Shown: piece after piece, positions 34,073-45,900 of the stretch | Layout of the letters: each line of letters starts with the position of its first letter | Numbering within the stretch: position 1 is the stretch's first letter | The notes under the pieces: generated by a model | Told to the model about the DNA's origin: nothing | The model's input: the letters and a program-made list of their open reading frames with translations, nothing else | The model's database searches: none | Program-made: the position numbers and the translations under genes | Assembly: GCA_015680685.1 (NCBI GenBank) | Contig: MNCI01016414.1 | Location: 62,001 to 126,000, forward strand | DNA length: 64,000 bases | Origin: Gnetum montanum | Taxonomy: Eukaryota; Streptophyta; Gnetopsida; Gnetales; Gnetaceae | Direction: 5' to 3'

Positions 34073-35180
34073 CTATAATCGCTAAGGATTAATGGTAATT
34101 TTTCCTAAAATTTTCAAACAGATTTCAAAATCATTTTTAACTCTTCTTTAATCCTTTGGGTTTTATCATAAATTAAAATAAATTAATTGTTAATCATGAA
34201 TCATTTACAAAGTTAAAAGATTCATTAATATTACTAAAAAGACCTAATTTATAATCACTAAACATTTCAAAATTAAAATGTGCTTGCAAATGAAAAATTA
34301 TTAATGTCAAAATCTTAATTTACAAAATTGTAAAATTAATAAGCATAATGTAATTATAATTGAAAAATGCTTCATCAAAGCCATTAATTCAAAATTTTAA
34401 AAAATATCCAAAATTAGACCAATCATTTTTGGATTGAAATTGTCAAATAACTAAATTAATTTTCAAGCACTAGATCGGCGAAAAGAAACATGAATGGTTT
34501 TCCATAATAGAAAAATTGAAATAATTATCATATTTCATAATAATAAAAATTTTAACATGTGCAATAAAATTTCCAACCATCTAAAATGTTAGATACATTT
34601 TTTCTTTATTATCTTAGTGCTTTAGAAATGAAGTGTTTGTAAAATTTTCTTTTCTCAAGTATGTTATGTCTTCCCCATGACTAAGAGCTTAGCTCCAAGA
34701 GTTGAAAGGATTTTGAAAAACAAAAATCAAGTTCATGGTTTGGAACTTCACACATCTAGAATGCTCTAGGTTGAGAAAATGACATGAACTTCATGTGCAT
34801 TATGAGACAAATGTGAAAAAATGATTGAGGGTGGATAGGTATATATAGCAAATTCTAACAGTGATATTGCATATGCAACATTGTAGCTATGATATCACCA
34901 ACTATAAATTCAATACTTTTCCAAATTTTCTTCAATATTTTGTCATTTCTTTGCATTTTAAATGTCCCAAAACTTCCTGAGAAATTTCAAATGAGAGGAT
35001 GAATTCACTATAACAAATATAATCAATACAAGCATTCTCAAAGAAAATAGTCTCAAAAGATTTCTCTAAAGGTGTTTCCTTAAGAAACACCTCTAACAAT
35101 CAAAAAATGCCAAGAGTAAAAGTGTTCTAAATTAAAATGCTTCTATAGTTAACTGATAGAGGAATTTTCTCAAAAACACC
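34073..35180 (-). other. E3 leader and spacer upstream of the 3' ORF
   Basis: AT-rich with no coding signal. It contains the promoter-like site at 34838-34905 and, from about 35040, degraded units of the tandem array that follows. The bases directly before the ORF start read TATAG, a possible 3' splice site. Confidence 0.5.
34838..34905 (-). promoter_or_regulatory. E3 internal promoter-like site upstream of the 3' ORF
   Basis: Read on the minus strand: GATATC (34896-34891), a TTGCATATGCAATATC palindrome, then TATATATA (34847-34840), about 770 bp before the 3' ORF start. The E3 LTR U3 contains a related 'GTTGCAATATTATATGC'. The arrangement matches the one upstream of the E4 3' ORF. Confidence 0.5.
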
Positions 35181-35189
35181 TCTTATGGG

Positions 35190-35990
35190 TTGTTCAATAA
35201 AGCCATTTCCTTAAGAAAACACCTTAATTACTTCAAAGAAATAGGACAAAAGTGGCATTCCACTAAAACCCTATATTTATCCTAAATGGATCTCATAAGG
35301 CTTTAGGCAAACTATGATCATAGCATATCATTGTAAGGTCCAATAAATGTGTTTCATGAAAAAATACCTTAATTGATCTCAAGGAGCAAAAAAATAGTGG
35401 CATCCCACTAAAACACCTGCATTGATACCATGTGGATCTCATAAGCCTATGAATAAACAAGGAACATAGGCCAAGGCTATAAGGTCCAATAGAGGTTTTT
35501 CATTAGAAAATGCCTTAATTTCTCCATAAGAGAAGGACAATAGTAGTGTTTTACTAAAATTCTTCTATTAATCATCAATGGATTCCATAAAGCTATGCAC
35601 TATAAGATCCAATAGAGGTTGCTTCTTTAAGAAACACCTCAATTATTACTGAGTGGGATAATAGTGGTATTCCACCAAAATTTCTTTATTAATCCTTAGT
35701 AAATCCCAAATGAATTAGAGCAAATAGGGATCATGGTGTTGGGTTACAAGATTTAATAGAAGCATTTCTTTAAGAAACATCTGAATTGCTATAAAGAAGC
35801 AAAACAAACCTGATGTTGAACTAAGTTACTTCAATTGATGTATTTAAGACCATGTACAAAACTATTAAGCATCAATAGAGGTATTCTTTAAATTGCCTCT
35901 ATTTATTCAAAGAGGATCCCACAAGGCTTTTGGTAAAGGAGAACCAAAAGAAGCATTTAGTTGAAAAATGCCTTATTTAGGATCTAACAT
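35190..35990. repeat. Tandem array, six units of about 120-146 bp
   Basis: Units begin with a (G/A)TCCAATAGAGG-like sequence at 35192, 35338, 35484, 35607, 35751 and 35870 (spacings 146, 146, 123, 144, 119). Each continues with TTAAGAAA(A)CACCT, a 'gtggcattccactaaaa' block, a 'ggatctcataa' block and an 'aggctataag' end. It lies in the E3 spacer upstream of the 3' ORF; such arrays are common between pol and the 3' LTR in Tat/Athila elements. Confidence 0.85.
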
Positions 35991-38932
35991 AAAAATTAAA
36001 TGAATTATAATTATGCATAAACATTCACAGGATGTTTATTTCTTTTTAATTTCCTTTTTCTCATCATGCACCTAAATGCCCAACTATATTTTCTACAGTT
36101 GCTGAAGATTTTCATTACATTAAAAAAATTCTAATTACAACAAAATGTATTTTTCCATCAAAGGCATTTGTATCATTGAAGTGTTCTAACTCATGCTTCT
36201 AATATGTGCTTTAAGAAAATAAAAGTTCAAGTACTTCATTTCCACATGAAAATCATTCTGAATACATAGGTTTGTAATCCATATAATATTGAATTAAAGA
36301 GTAGGCACTACTCTACATTAGCTATAGAATAATCAATTTGGGTGAAAAATCTTCTAATCACTATAACTAGACTAGGATTTGTTACTTAGCAAGATGCAAA
36401 TTCATTGAGATCAATCTTTGCAATAAGGGTTTGCATGAAGCCATTGCCTAATAAGAGGTGATTTGGCCTTTCTAATTATGATTTTTTGCATGAAATATAT
36501 GACATATGAGTCATCTTAGTACCAAACTTGAAGCATCACTTCTATATATTAGTGCAGAGTTCATCTCATAATGATAAGCACCAATTCATAGGAGGTTTTG
36601 TTACATTAGTTTCAAGGTAAATGATTTCACAATCTAGATTAGTTGTAGTGCTACCTCTAATTCTATCTAGAACTAGACCAAGCACATCATTTTTGTTGCT
36701 TTACGGATCATAACATCATCCACCTAGTCCTTCATTAGCAACACAGGTAATGCAGAAGTTGTACCGATAACATCATTCATCATCATCATAACTTCCAATC
36801 TATTGTCATGCTACTACTACAACAATTATGATAAAATTTTACAAGGTAACATGCTCATCTAGAAAATACCTATTTTAATGCTAACTATTATTAACATTTG
36901 ATGAATTGAAGTTATATTTTTTTTCTATTTTTCACAAAAGGAGATTTCTAAAAGAGATCAACTTTCATTCTTTACCCTTATTCTTTCCCTTCTTTGCTAA
37001 CCATTATCTATTTGAAAATCTCATAGAGATAGTGAAATTTCTCAACGTACGAAAATGCTTTCCAATATTTATAATAAATTTGAATTTGAGTGTTAATGCA
37101 AACTATGAACTTAAAAGTATAAAGTATCATCACTCAGAGTCTCGTTGCCCATACAACCAAGGTGAGGTCCTAAGAGGATTGGTAAATAAGCAAAGGCCTA
37201 ATCTCTTTCAAGTGGCTATGCCCAGGCTCAAACTAAGATGTTATGACTTGAGAAATAAGCACCACACCACCACTCCAAGTGGTGGTTCCTTATGAACTTA
37301 AAAGTATAATATGCAAAAATTACTTAGCCAATTTAAAATCCTTGTATATTTCATATTTTGTAGTTACAATGTCTTAATATGTTGGATTTATGATAGAGAT
37401 AGTTTCAAAGTCCACAAAGCTCTCATCCAATAGTTGAATAAATTTATTAGCAATTTTCTCATCTTCAAACATAATGAATGTAGAAGTTTTATTAACAAAA
37501 AAATCATGGAATACATTTTTCACTCTTGTTGTGATAACTTACCAAAAAGTCATAGAATAACAAATATTATGAATGCAAAATTTTCTTTTTCTTTTCTTTT
37601 CTTTTCCTTTCTTTTCTTTTGCTTTGGCAACTTCCAAGAGATTGTTTCTTAACTTGAAATTCATGCAACAAAAAAATATTTTTAGCTTCATTTAATCTTA
37701 TTTTTGCAATTTCTACATAAATGTGATATACAAACTACATACCCTTATAAAATTGCATGTTTAATGGTTTGTTTAAAAGTATACCTTTTTATATTACTTG
37801 ATCATAAACTTTATATTTTATGTTAATCATAAAATATAAATAAACTATATTCTATTTAAAATTTGTTGTTTCACACACATTAGATACCTGTAGGAGGTCA
37901 TTATCTCTATAGGATTATTACCCAACTTAAATAACTAATTTTCATCCCTATTCTTACAAATCATAATTTTAGTGTTCCAAATATTATCATCCAAAATATT
38001 AATAATTGTACTTGATAATTAAAAAATCCTTTATCACTTTAAGAATATTAATCATAAGATTAAAAATGTATAATTTGAAGCTTCCAACATCAACTTGATT
38101 CCTCCCTACCATGATTAGCTATGTCAACTTGATTACTCAATTTATAAGTTTATTGTTACTATATTTTGTAAATGCATAGACAACCATTTACTACTTTTTC
38201 TCAATTCATGTTATTTTATGGTTGATGAAAATAAATAAGGAGATTGCTTAGGCTCTATTATTTCTATTTAGGAACAATTTCAAGGTCATGATGTTGCAAA
38301 GCATTTTAAATTTTACTAACATGTTATTTTTAATCATCTATAATATCTTTCTCTAATGAATTGTAATTTTTGTTTACATTCATACTAGTTTTAGGAGTTT
38401 TTAACAATGATTTTTTCAATTATGAGTGTTTGTTTTTATAACTTATCTATGAATCAAATTGTCAAATACTCAAATCAAGTAGTATCACTCAAAAGTAGGA
38501 TATTCATTAACATTTTTTATTCAATGTCCTTTTAGTTTTGATAGTGCAAAGATATTTTATCTCAATTATGATATGTCTTTGGAACAAAATATTCATATGT
38601 GTAGCCAAACAATTGATAGGTACTATTTATAATAGAGTTACAACACTTCATAGCAATTTTTTTATTTGAAATTTGTATTTTTTATTATTGATTATTAAAA
38701 TATTTATATCATTTAGAATATTTATGAAGTTAGTTATCACATAGCCATTGTTAGCTTTTATAATCACAATTAGCATAATTATATGACTAATTACCAATAC
38801 CATTATATTTCAACTTCATATTTTTATAAGGAAACATAGTAGTTTTTTTATAAATTTTCTTACCTTTTATGAAGTTTTCATTATTAGATTGTGTTGTATG
38901 TTATTTTTAGTTTTCATAAAGGTGTTCTTTAA
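35991..38932. other. AT-rich spacer, no genes recognised
   Basis: Probably further E3 spacer or older debris. It contains a (TTTTC)n microsatellite at 37581-37620 and SINE copy 2. The frame at 36906-37295 runs through the SINE and its flank and the one at 37434-37652 through the microsatellite, so neither is credible. No pol domain of E3 could be found upstream, so E3 looks truncated. Confidence 0.55.
37123..37290 (+). mobile_element. Short tRNA-like SINE, copy 2, with 19-bp target duplication
   Basis: 168 bp flanked by exact copies of TATGAACTTAAAAGTATAA (37104-37122 and 37291-37309). A long perfect duplication like this is typical of LINE-driven insertion. The body matches copy 1 ('GAGGTCCTAAGAGGATTGG', 'CCCAGGCTCAAAC'). 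The 3' end has a perfect 8-bp hairpin, CCACCACT (37267-37274) and AGTGGTGG (37278-37285) around CCA; copy 1 lacks it. Confidence 0.8.
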
Positions 38933-39213
38933 TGGCTGAAACACCCTAAAAAATGCAGGGTCATTCTCACTTCACCAAGCATGGCAGTCCACGCAGCACT
39001 ATGGCAATTCATTAGGAGGAGAATGTTCTGAGTTTAGGCTGGCCAGTTCAGCAAATTTTCTACTTTGAGCATGCATAGGTTCTGCATCATCCTACCTGTC
39101 CGTCAAAGTAGCCTGCCTAGCTGGTAGCCTACTTAGAAACGGCACGCGGAGTTGGCAACAGCACTCTAGATGCACAAAAAATAATTTGGCAAGTTTTCTA
39201 AGTCACAAAGTTT

Positions 39214-39581
39214 GCTACACTATGCTATGCTATGTAGTGTAGCAAGCTTCAGAAGAAAATGGCAAAACGAAGTGCTACGCTACGTTATGCCATGCAGCGT
39301 AGCATGGCAACGGCTTCACCACCCACTCCCCTCACCCAATTTTGAGCTTTGCAATGACATTTCTTTTCATCAGGAAGTGGCAGACCATGTCTGCTACTAC
39401 ACTACACTGAGCTACATGGCACAGTGAGGCATGGAAATCCTACAGAAGAAACAGAAGGTAGTTCAAAAGGTGGAGTCAACGGAGTTCGTAAGACTTGCAT
39501 CACAGGAGACAAGGTTTGCAAATCGGCAAAGCTTTCGTGACTAAGGCCAGTTGCCATACTACACTATGCTACATAGTGTAG
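39214..39581. other. Hairpin cluster in the E8 U3
   Basis: GCTACACTA (39214-39222) pairs with TAGTGTAGC (39235-39243). CTACACTATG (39559-39568) pairs with CATAGTGTAG (39572-39581) around a 3-base loop. Between them, near 39276-39305, GCTACGCT and AGCGTAGC flank a further loop. Single GCTATGC/GCATAGC units recur nearby and in the introns of the antisense gene at 42962-46928. Confidence 0.75.
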
Positions 39582-39907
39582 CATAGCATATCAAGTATGC
39601 GACATATAGCAAAATGCACGACAAAGTACCACACTACGCCAAGCATGCTACATTACAAAGCACAGCAAGGCATGCAGGTGGTTGTGCGACATCAATGCAC
39701 TTCACCTAATCAAACCATTGGCACAAGTCTCCAAGTGATGAAAACGCAATTACGGCATGGTAGGACCGTAGTTATTGCATGACAAGTTCACACCACAATG
39801 ATCTTGTAGGTCCAATGGTCATAGACAACACGAGTGGTGCCAGCAAGACAATGAAGGTCCGAAGCATGTAGCATTCAAACCGCCCCTTTTTTGTGTATAC
39901 CTAGTCT

Positions 39908-39915
39908 TATAAATA
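39908..39915 (+). promoter_or_regulatory. E8 LTR TATA box
   Basis: TATAAATA followed by CCCTGGC. It is downstream of the hairpin cluster, as the TATA boxes of E2, E4 and E5 are downstream of their U3 palindromes. Confidence 0.6.
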
Positions 39916-40638
39916 CCCTGGCAAACAACATGCAAGAGGTCGGTCCATGATGGTAAAAAAGGTCCACAATTTTTTAAAGGTTGGAAATTTCAAAAGAGTT
40001 GGCATTCTCCTAATAGCTTCCAAGGGGTGGGAACTTTGGAATTCTAAAACAAAGACTTCTCCTCTCTCCAACATTGTAACATCAAAGTCATCTATTTAAC
40101 ATTATAAACAGTGAGTCTCTCTCAACTGGCGTGCGGTCTAGTCTCCATTCTACTACCTTGGTAGAATCCTGCATTGCTTGTATCCAAGTCCATGTCCAAG
40201 TGCATAGCCCTTTTTTCTCGACACATCCTGGTTACTCTTGGGATCTCTGCACTCCGTCACGCTATGCAACCGATTGTATCCACCTTGACTAAGCAAGTTT
40301 GTAGCTTCGAAGTGGTGCATTTTTCTAACTATACTTTACTTTATTTCTTGTTTGCTATCTCGTGTTGCATTATTTCTTCTATTTTATTTGCCTTTAAGCA
40401 TTACTTCGCATTATTATCGCATCTTTCATGGTTTCTCTTCTACTTTATTTACTTTCGAGCATTATCTTGCATTTTGCATTATTTATGTTACAAAAGGTTA
40501 TATTGATGCCGATGTAAGTCCCTATATAATCGACTAGACCGTTTAGGGTACCCTGTGTCTACACACACCTAGCACGGCCCTTCCATGGATACGAGGTCAA
40601 AACTATCACACCCGCCGACCCCCGGTGTTTTCCAGCCA

Positions 40639-41648
40639 CCAATGTTTTTAGTCGCTAAAGTATTCTGGCACTACAAGGAGGGCCTTTTGGTGTCTTTTTT
40701 GCTTGTCATAGTAGTTCTATGAGCTTTTTGCACCCTAATACATGTAGGCATGAACTCGACACCCTCCTGCGGTTGTTTTCGCTTTGTACAGTGCAAGTCG
40801 GTCTCCTCGATGGCTCCTCGGGAGCCCTATAGAACATAAGGTCTCTGATCACCGACTAACTAGCTTATTTTATAATTTTCTTGCATGTGCTCTATACCTT
40901 ATCTCATGTGGTACAGATAGGTCACTTCGACGGTCCCTCTAGGATCCTACGAGACACAAAGCCTACTTGGTCACTAGTTAGTTCGCTCGTCTTATGGTTG
41001 TCTTGCATGCGTTCTGGACCCCAGCTCATGCGGAACAGACTGGTTGCTTCGATGGTCCCTTGGGGATCCTGCAAGATGCAAATCCTTATAGATTAGCTCA
41101 CACACCTCACAGTAGCCTCATAAGCCTTCTACATCCCGATATGCATTAGCGTAGACTCGACACCATCTATGGCTGTTTACGCGTTGTGTGGTGTAGATTG
41201 GTCACCTCAATGATCCCTCCGGGACCCTGTGGGACATAAAGCCTTCCAATGGAAAGTTAACTTACCCTTTTACAGTAGTCTTGCACATGCTCTATAGCCT
41301 AGCTTGCATAGGTGTAAACGTGACACCCTTCTACGGTTGTTTGCGCTTTGTGTGGTGCAAGTCGATCGCCTCAACGGTCCCTCTAAGATCCTATGAGACA
41401 TAAAGCTTTCTTGATCGCTAGTCAATTGAACTTGCCTTACGGTAGTCCTGCACGTTCTCTGTACCTCATCGTGCACTAGCATAAATGTGACATCCTTTTT
41501 GGTTATTTACGCTTTGTGTGGTATAGATCGGTCGCCTCGACGGTTCCTCCGGAATCCGGCAAGACGTAAATCCACCATTTGTTGATTTTTCAGCCCTTTT
41601 GCTCTTTTTGCACTTCTTGCATTTTTTGCAATAATCACTTGCTTAGTA
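40639..41648 (+). repeat. E8 leader with six diverged tandem units
   Basis: After a possible primer site near 40666 (TGGCACTACAAGGAGGGC; no tRNA confidently assigned), units with the core 'GGT.CAGATCGGTC.CCTCGACGGTCCCTC.GGATCC' start at 40790, 40910, 41032, 41190, 41354 and 41520 (spacings 120, 122, 158, 164, 166). The longer units add a block of about 40 bp with 'CGGTTGTTTGCGCTTTGTG'. Open frames here (40881-41096; 41270-41482 and 41507-41701 on the minus strand) come from the repeats and are not genes. Confidence 0.8.
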
Positions 41649-42975
41649 ATGGCTCCTACCATCACTGCTCTTGACACCTTCAATGCAAAGGTGCCCTTCA
41701 TGGTTCAAGGCACCACTCATGCCGAACAACCGCTGAACCCCGCAATGGAAGCGCGTCGATCTCTCAGAATCCAAAATAGGGGACCTGAGGGATTAACCTA
41801 GCAACACAAGCATTATAGTTTCCTTTGTGCGAAGGTGCAGGCTAATCTTCCCTTGGATTTACATGAACTCAAGGAAAAACGTAGCTTCAAGTTCACTTAT
41901 TGCAACGAGAAGGAATTCGTTCCTACCCCCGGCATTCCTTTGCTTTTAACGTAAGCATATCAAAGGCTATTGGACCAATTGATCCAGTTGGCTAGAATTA
42001 GAAAGTAGCTGGACACTATGTCCAACCAGGAAAATACCTTTCAAGATTGATAGGAGAAGCTTGATTCCCAATCTGATGAGGGGGATCAAGTCAACCCTAT
42101 TCCTGTCCCACCTACCTAGTCCTTCTGGGCCAACTTCCTATCTATCACTGCTCCCTTTAGCATCATGCCTATGCTTTAGCAGCCTACAACCACAACTACA
42201 ATGGGTAACCATGCCACATACTTGGCGTATCATCACCCTTATTCCCCAGTTGCACTTGCAGCAACTGTGCCATCGTAAACTGTTTATCAGCACATCCCTA
42301 CAATGCGCAACACGCCTATCACGGCTACCCTACCGCATGTCCATACTGTACCTACTTTGCAACTGCACATAACTTCTATGCCAATTCCTATGTGTGCATC
42401 TATTCCATCCACTATGGTGGGCCCACGCCCATCCACGTGGTGAACCTCGTTCTCTTCTTCGTCTGTTCTAAAGCCGTCGCAAATGTCTCACTACATTTGC
42501 CCTCAGACCTACCCAACCCCGCAAACGGTACATCCTGGCATAGGTCCATGGTCTGTCCCACCGATAGCCTAAACAGTCTATCCAGTGGCTCAACCTGCTA
42601 TTACCGCTCTAACAATACCACTCACTAGGTGGTGGACAATGCAAGTAGCACCTTTAGCGAGGATGGCCCCAATGGCACCGTCGATGGGTCAACATGCCAT
42701 CGTCACCATACCGCCTGTGGGAGCTACCTCTGTAGTCCCCCAGCCATCTACAACATCATCGGGTCTGGACCAAGCATTTTAGCTCATCCAAACCCTAACT
42801 GAAGAAATAAAACACCTCAAAGCTATTGGGTCCAACACAATACAATTCATGGACTTTTATCAGGACTACCCTGTCAACCCTGCAATCCCTACTTTAACAT
42901 TACCTCCCGAGATGTCTCTCCCACACTTCACGAAGTGCAACGAGGAGGGAAATCCCAATGCTCATCTTGTCACCA
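41649..42975 (+). pseudogene. E8 gag remnant, 3' truncated
   Basis: I start it at ATG 41649 (MAPTITALDTFN). The N-terminal part includes KRSFKFTYCNEKEFVPTPG. A Pro/Thr/Gln/Tyr-rich middle follows (42090-42770), then the capsid lead LPPEMSLPHFTKCNEEGN at about 42900-42955, matching Tat/Ogre-type gag ('PP....PKF.KYDG.GDP..HL'). The reading breaks just after 'NPNAHLVTI' at about 42972, where the antisense gene's last exon begins. Only a few stops, mostly TAG, so it is less decayed than the gags of E2 or E4. No capsid core, zinc knuckle or pol follows. Confidence 0.68.
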
Positions 42976-45900
42976 TCAGGTCAGGAGATTCTGTGACCTC
43001 CACCCACTCTTTAAACTTAGCATAGGCCTCAAAAGTGTCAATGGCCTTCACCAACTCTTCATACATGAAGTCCTCCATAGCAATGTCTCTGTACAATTTT
43101 TGGTGGGTATCATTCTCTAGCTTGTACATATGTTTATGGTCTCTCTGGGTTTTTTTCCATTTGAAGACCTTAGCGTTGATGTCTTTCATGTCTTGGCACT
43201 TCTGGGCCAGCAAGTCCATCTACCTTCGCTATTCGACTATCTCATGGGTGGATTCAACATTTTGACGAATGACAGTCCAAAACCTGGCATAGTCATCTAC
43301 AGCCCTCTTCTAGTCAACTGGGTTAGGGTTATGGTTTATGAGGAAATTGACCCTCAACCTAAGGTTCTCCACCTCGGCGACCAGTTTAGCCTCTCTCTCC
43401 TTATTCCTTTGGACTTGTTTCTACAGGTCCTCATTGGTGCGCCTACACTCCCATAGAGAGCGGGCTGAGTGTAAGACACACTTATAAGCCTCGTCAAATG
43501 TACGATAGGACACCTCGGTTACGTTAGGCAAGAGTGTGGGCACCGCACCAACCTTCATAGGTCATGCCAGGTCCCACTTGAGTCGAGAGGTTGTTTGATG
43601 CATAGAGCATAGTAATTGCGTTAGCATAGCATAATCAATGAACTCGAAAGTTTTAGCATAGCAACACAAGGGAAATTAATACTACTACTTACCTGCAGAG
43701 GGTCTACCTACTGAAGATGTTTGATCATGTCATCAACAAGTCCCTAAACAAACACAAACTTGTCGGGGACTTCAGCCCACAACTCTGTACAAGGTAGAGG
43801 AGGTCCCGCAGTGTTAGCAGTAACACCTGTTACATGATTAAACATGTCAACAATAGCCAAAGTCAGCTATGATGAGGTAGACGCCTCACAAACTCACTGG
43901 TGCCTGACTGCGGTCTTTCTTCTTGCTGAGGCAAGACGACCATGGTAGCCATGGTAGAAGGCCCTACCAAATCCATGCAAGTCCCTCCCTCATGCATTGG
44001 CACCTTTCCTTTCAAGAGACCAGCATCTTTTTTATTTTGGGGAGGTAGCTCTTCTTTGGTAGGAAGAGGCTCCCTAATGACAAGAGCCCCTTCCCTAGAG
44101 ATAGGAGCTCCATTATTCCTGATTGAGGCCCTTTCCTCTGAAACTAGGGCCTTCGCGTCTTTATTCGTCACCCCAGTCCTAAGGGCTGACACTTCCTCAT
44201 CACCTTCTTCTTCATCTTCTTCTTCCTCTGCTAAACAAAAAAGGCATGTTTGCGTTGATTCAAAGCAAGGTGGTTCAAGATAGGTGCTACGCTACGTCGC
44301 ACCACCTAGCACAGCATAGCATAGAAAACTATAACGAAATAAGCATTATACAAAAATGCTTACCTATGGGGGGTTGTGTCCACCGTAGCTTGAGCAGTAG
44401 TCTCTATCCCTCCTCTCCATGAGAGCTTTCCCTAGCTAGGGAAGGTCTCTTCCTTCGCAGCTCCTTAGGCACAGTCTCAGCTATGAGACGTTCACCCTGT
44501 ATCATGCTATCGGCTATAACAGGGGGTTTCTCTCCTACACTATCCTGGCCACGGACACTATGAACTACCAGATCTTTAGTCGTTACAAATAACGACTCTC
44601 TAACCATTTCCAAAGGATCCTGGGTCTGCATAGTTCGGAGGACCTGCTGAATCCATGGCTTGGAAATCTGGTCATGGTCTAGCATGGACTGGACTCCATC
44701 CTCCTAGACCACCAGGAATTTCGTGAAGTGCTTTAAACATCCTATGTAGAAGGCATAGTGTATGTTAGAATAGGACTTCGTTTTCTCACGAAGTCCCAAA
44801 ATCTCAACCTACAAACTACTACATAGGAACTTGGCCCAATTGTAACAAGCCCCCTCCTCCATGACTTCTTGCATTACCGAAGCTTGCTCAAGCCCCAGGA
44901 CCTTCCCTTGGGTGAGCAGTTGAGGGAATGCGTGGGCACAAAAGACCAGGTATATCCCCATGGCAGGGTCTTCCTTAAGCTTTCCCATGGGAAACCCTTT
45001 TTGCTCCTTAGAGAGCCTCAGCCACTCCTCGATATGCTGCTTCTAAAGGATCAACTCCTGCTTACCCTTCGACACTACAGGGGCACCATCGGCAGGAATG
45101 CCAAATAGATCCGCAAATAGCTGGTCATCGATGTCAATGACCACCCGCACATCCTGCATGTATGTGCGAAAATGGTCTACCTTCCCAGAAAAGGAGTTGA
45201 CCAAGGAAAGTATCTCGACAACAGAAACGCCCAGATTTGACACCATGAACAAATCCATAAGTCCTACCCTTCGAACTTTCTTGAGTAAAGAATCTGGGGC
45301 TCCTCGTTCTAACTAACTCTGGCTCAACGAGGCTTCTTTGCCCCTGCAACAATTTTCACAAAACACACTTAGCATAACACCGCAAAGAATGCAAAGATTA
45401 CAAAAACACTTGAGCATGTGGCGCCTGCCTTTTGACCCACCAGGTCTATACGGCGATGGGAATAGTGGGAGTTTAGCCATCAGAACTGCTTCAAGCGTGA
45501 CTTGCTTGAAAGGTTCTCTCCGCTCCTTATCCAACCAACCCTTCACCCTGCACTGAGGGTAGAAAGTGACAAGCATGTGTAGGTAGGTATGGTATTCCCT
45601 CCCCCCCCCCCACACTGACAAATCATGCCCGCCTGCAGGCTTTTGGCATAAGCAAACTCCTGCAGTGCTAGTTGTGCCATTGCCAACTCACCTGGCTGGT
45701 CATGAACCCCATCATCATCAATATAGAACCTGGTGACAAACACATACTATTAGCATTTGGCCAGGTATGGTTGGCATTGTACAACGAAGCAAAGAAAAAA
45801 TGCAAAACTCACCCACTAGCACAGTAGATGGTCCCCTATGGATTCTAAAAGTACATCGTCATGTGATGTGTGAGGTACAATGTGTTGTATGGATGGTAGC

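Larger units (their letters stand above)
38933..40638 (+). repeat. E8 5' LTR
   Basis: 1706 bp. The start TGGCTGAAACACCC mirrors the end CGGTGTTTTCCAGCCA (a terminal inverted repeat with a 2-base gap). A TATA box, TATAAATA, at 39908-39915 places about 970 bp in U3 and the rest in R/U5. U3 holds three strong hairpins built on CTACACTATG/GCTATGC. GC and CpG content are clearly higher than in the flanks, so it is younger. A hydrophobic frame at 40174-40506 lies in R/U5 and is not credible. No partner LTR was found, so the 3' side is missing or rearranged. Confidence 0.62.

Noticed and set aside
35190-35990. CRISPR-like array
   Set aside because: The whole 120-146 bp unit is repeated; there are no short identical repeats with unique spacers, and the context is plant transposon DNA.
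36906-37295. 129-codon plus-strand ORF
   Set aside because: Its second half is the SINE and one of its target duplications; the first half is AT-rich spacer. No conserved pattern.
40174-40506. Hydrophobic 110-codon ORF, possible membrane protein
   Set aside because: It lies in the R/U5 part of the E8 LTR, is T-rich by composition, and an overlapping second frame is also open.
41270-41701. Two minus-strand ORFs of 64-70 codons
   Set aside because: They coincide with tandem leader units, and similarity between them follows the repeat, not protein conservation.
45598-45611. C run as a regulatory G-quadruplex
   Set aside because: A single 11-base run is not enough for an intramolecular quadruplex; it is more likely a slippage site causing the frameshift in exon 3 of the antisense gene.
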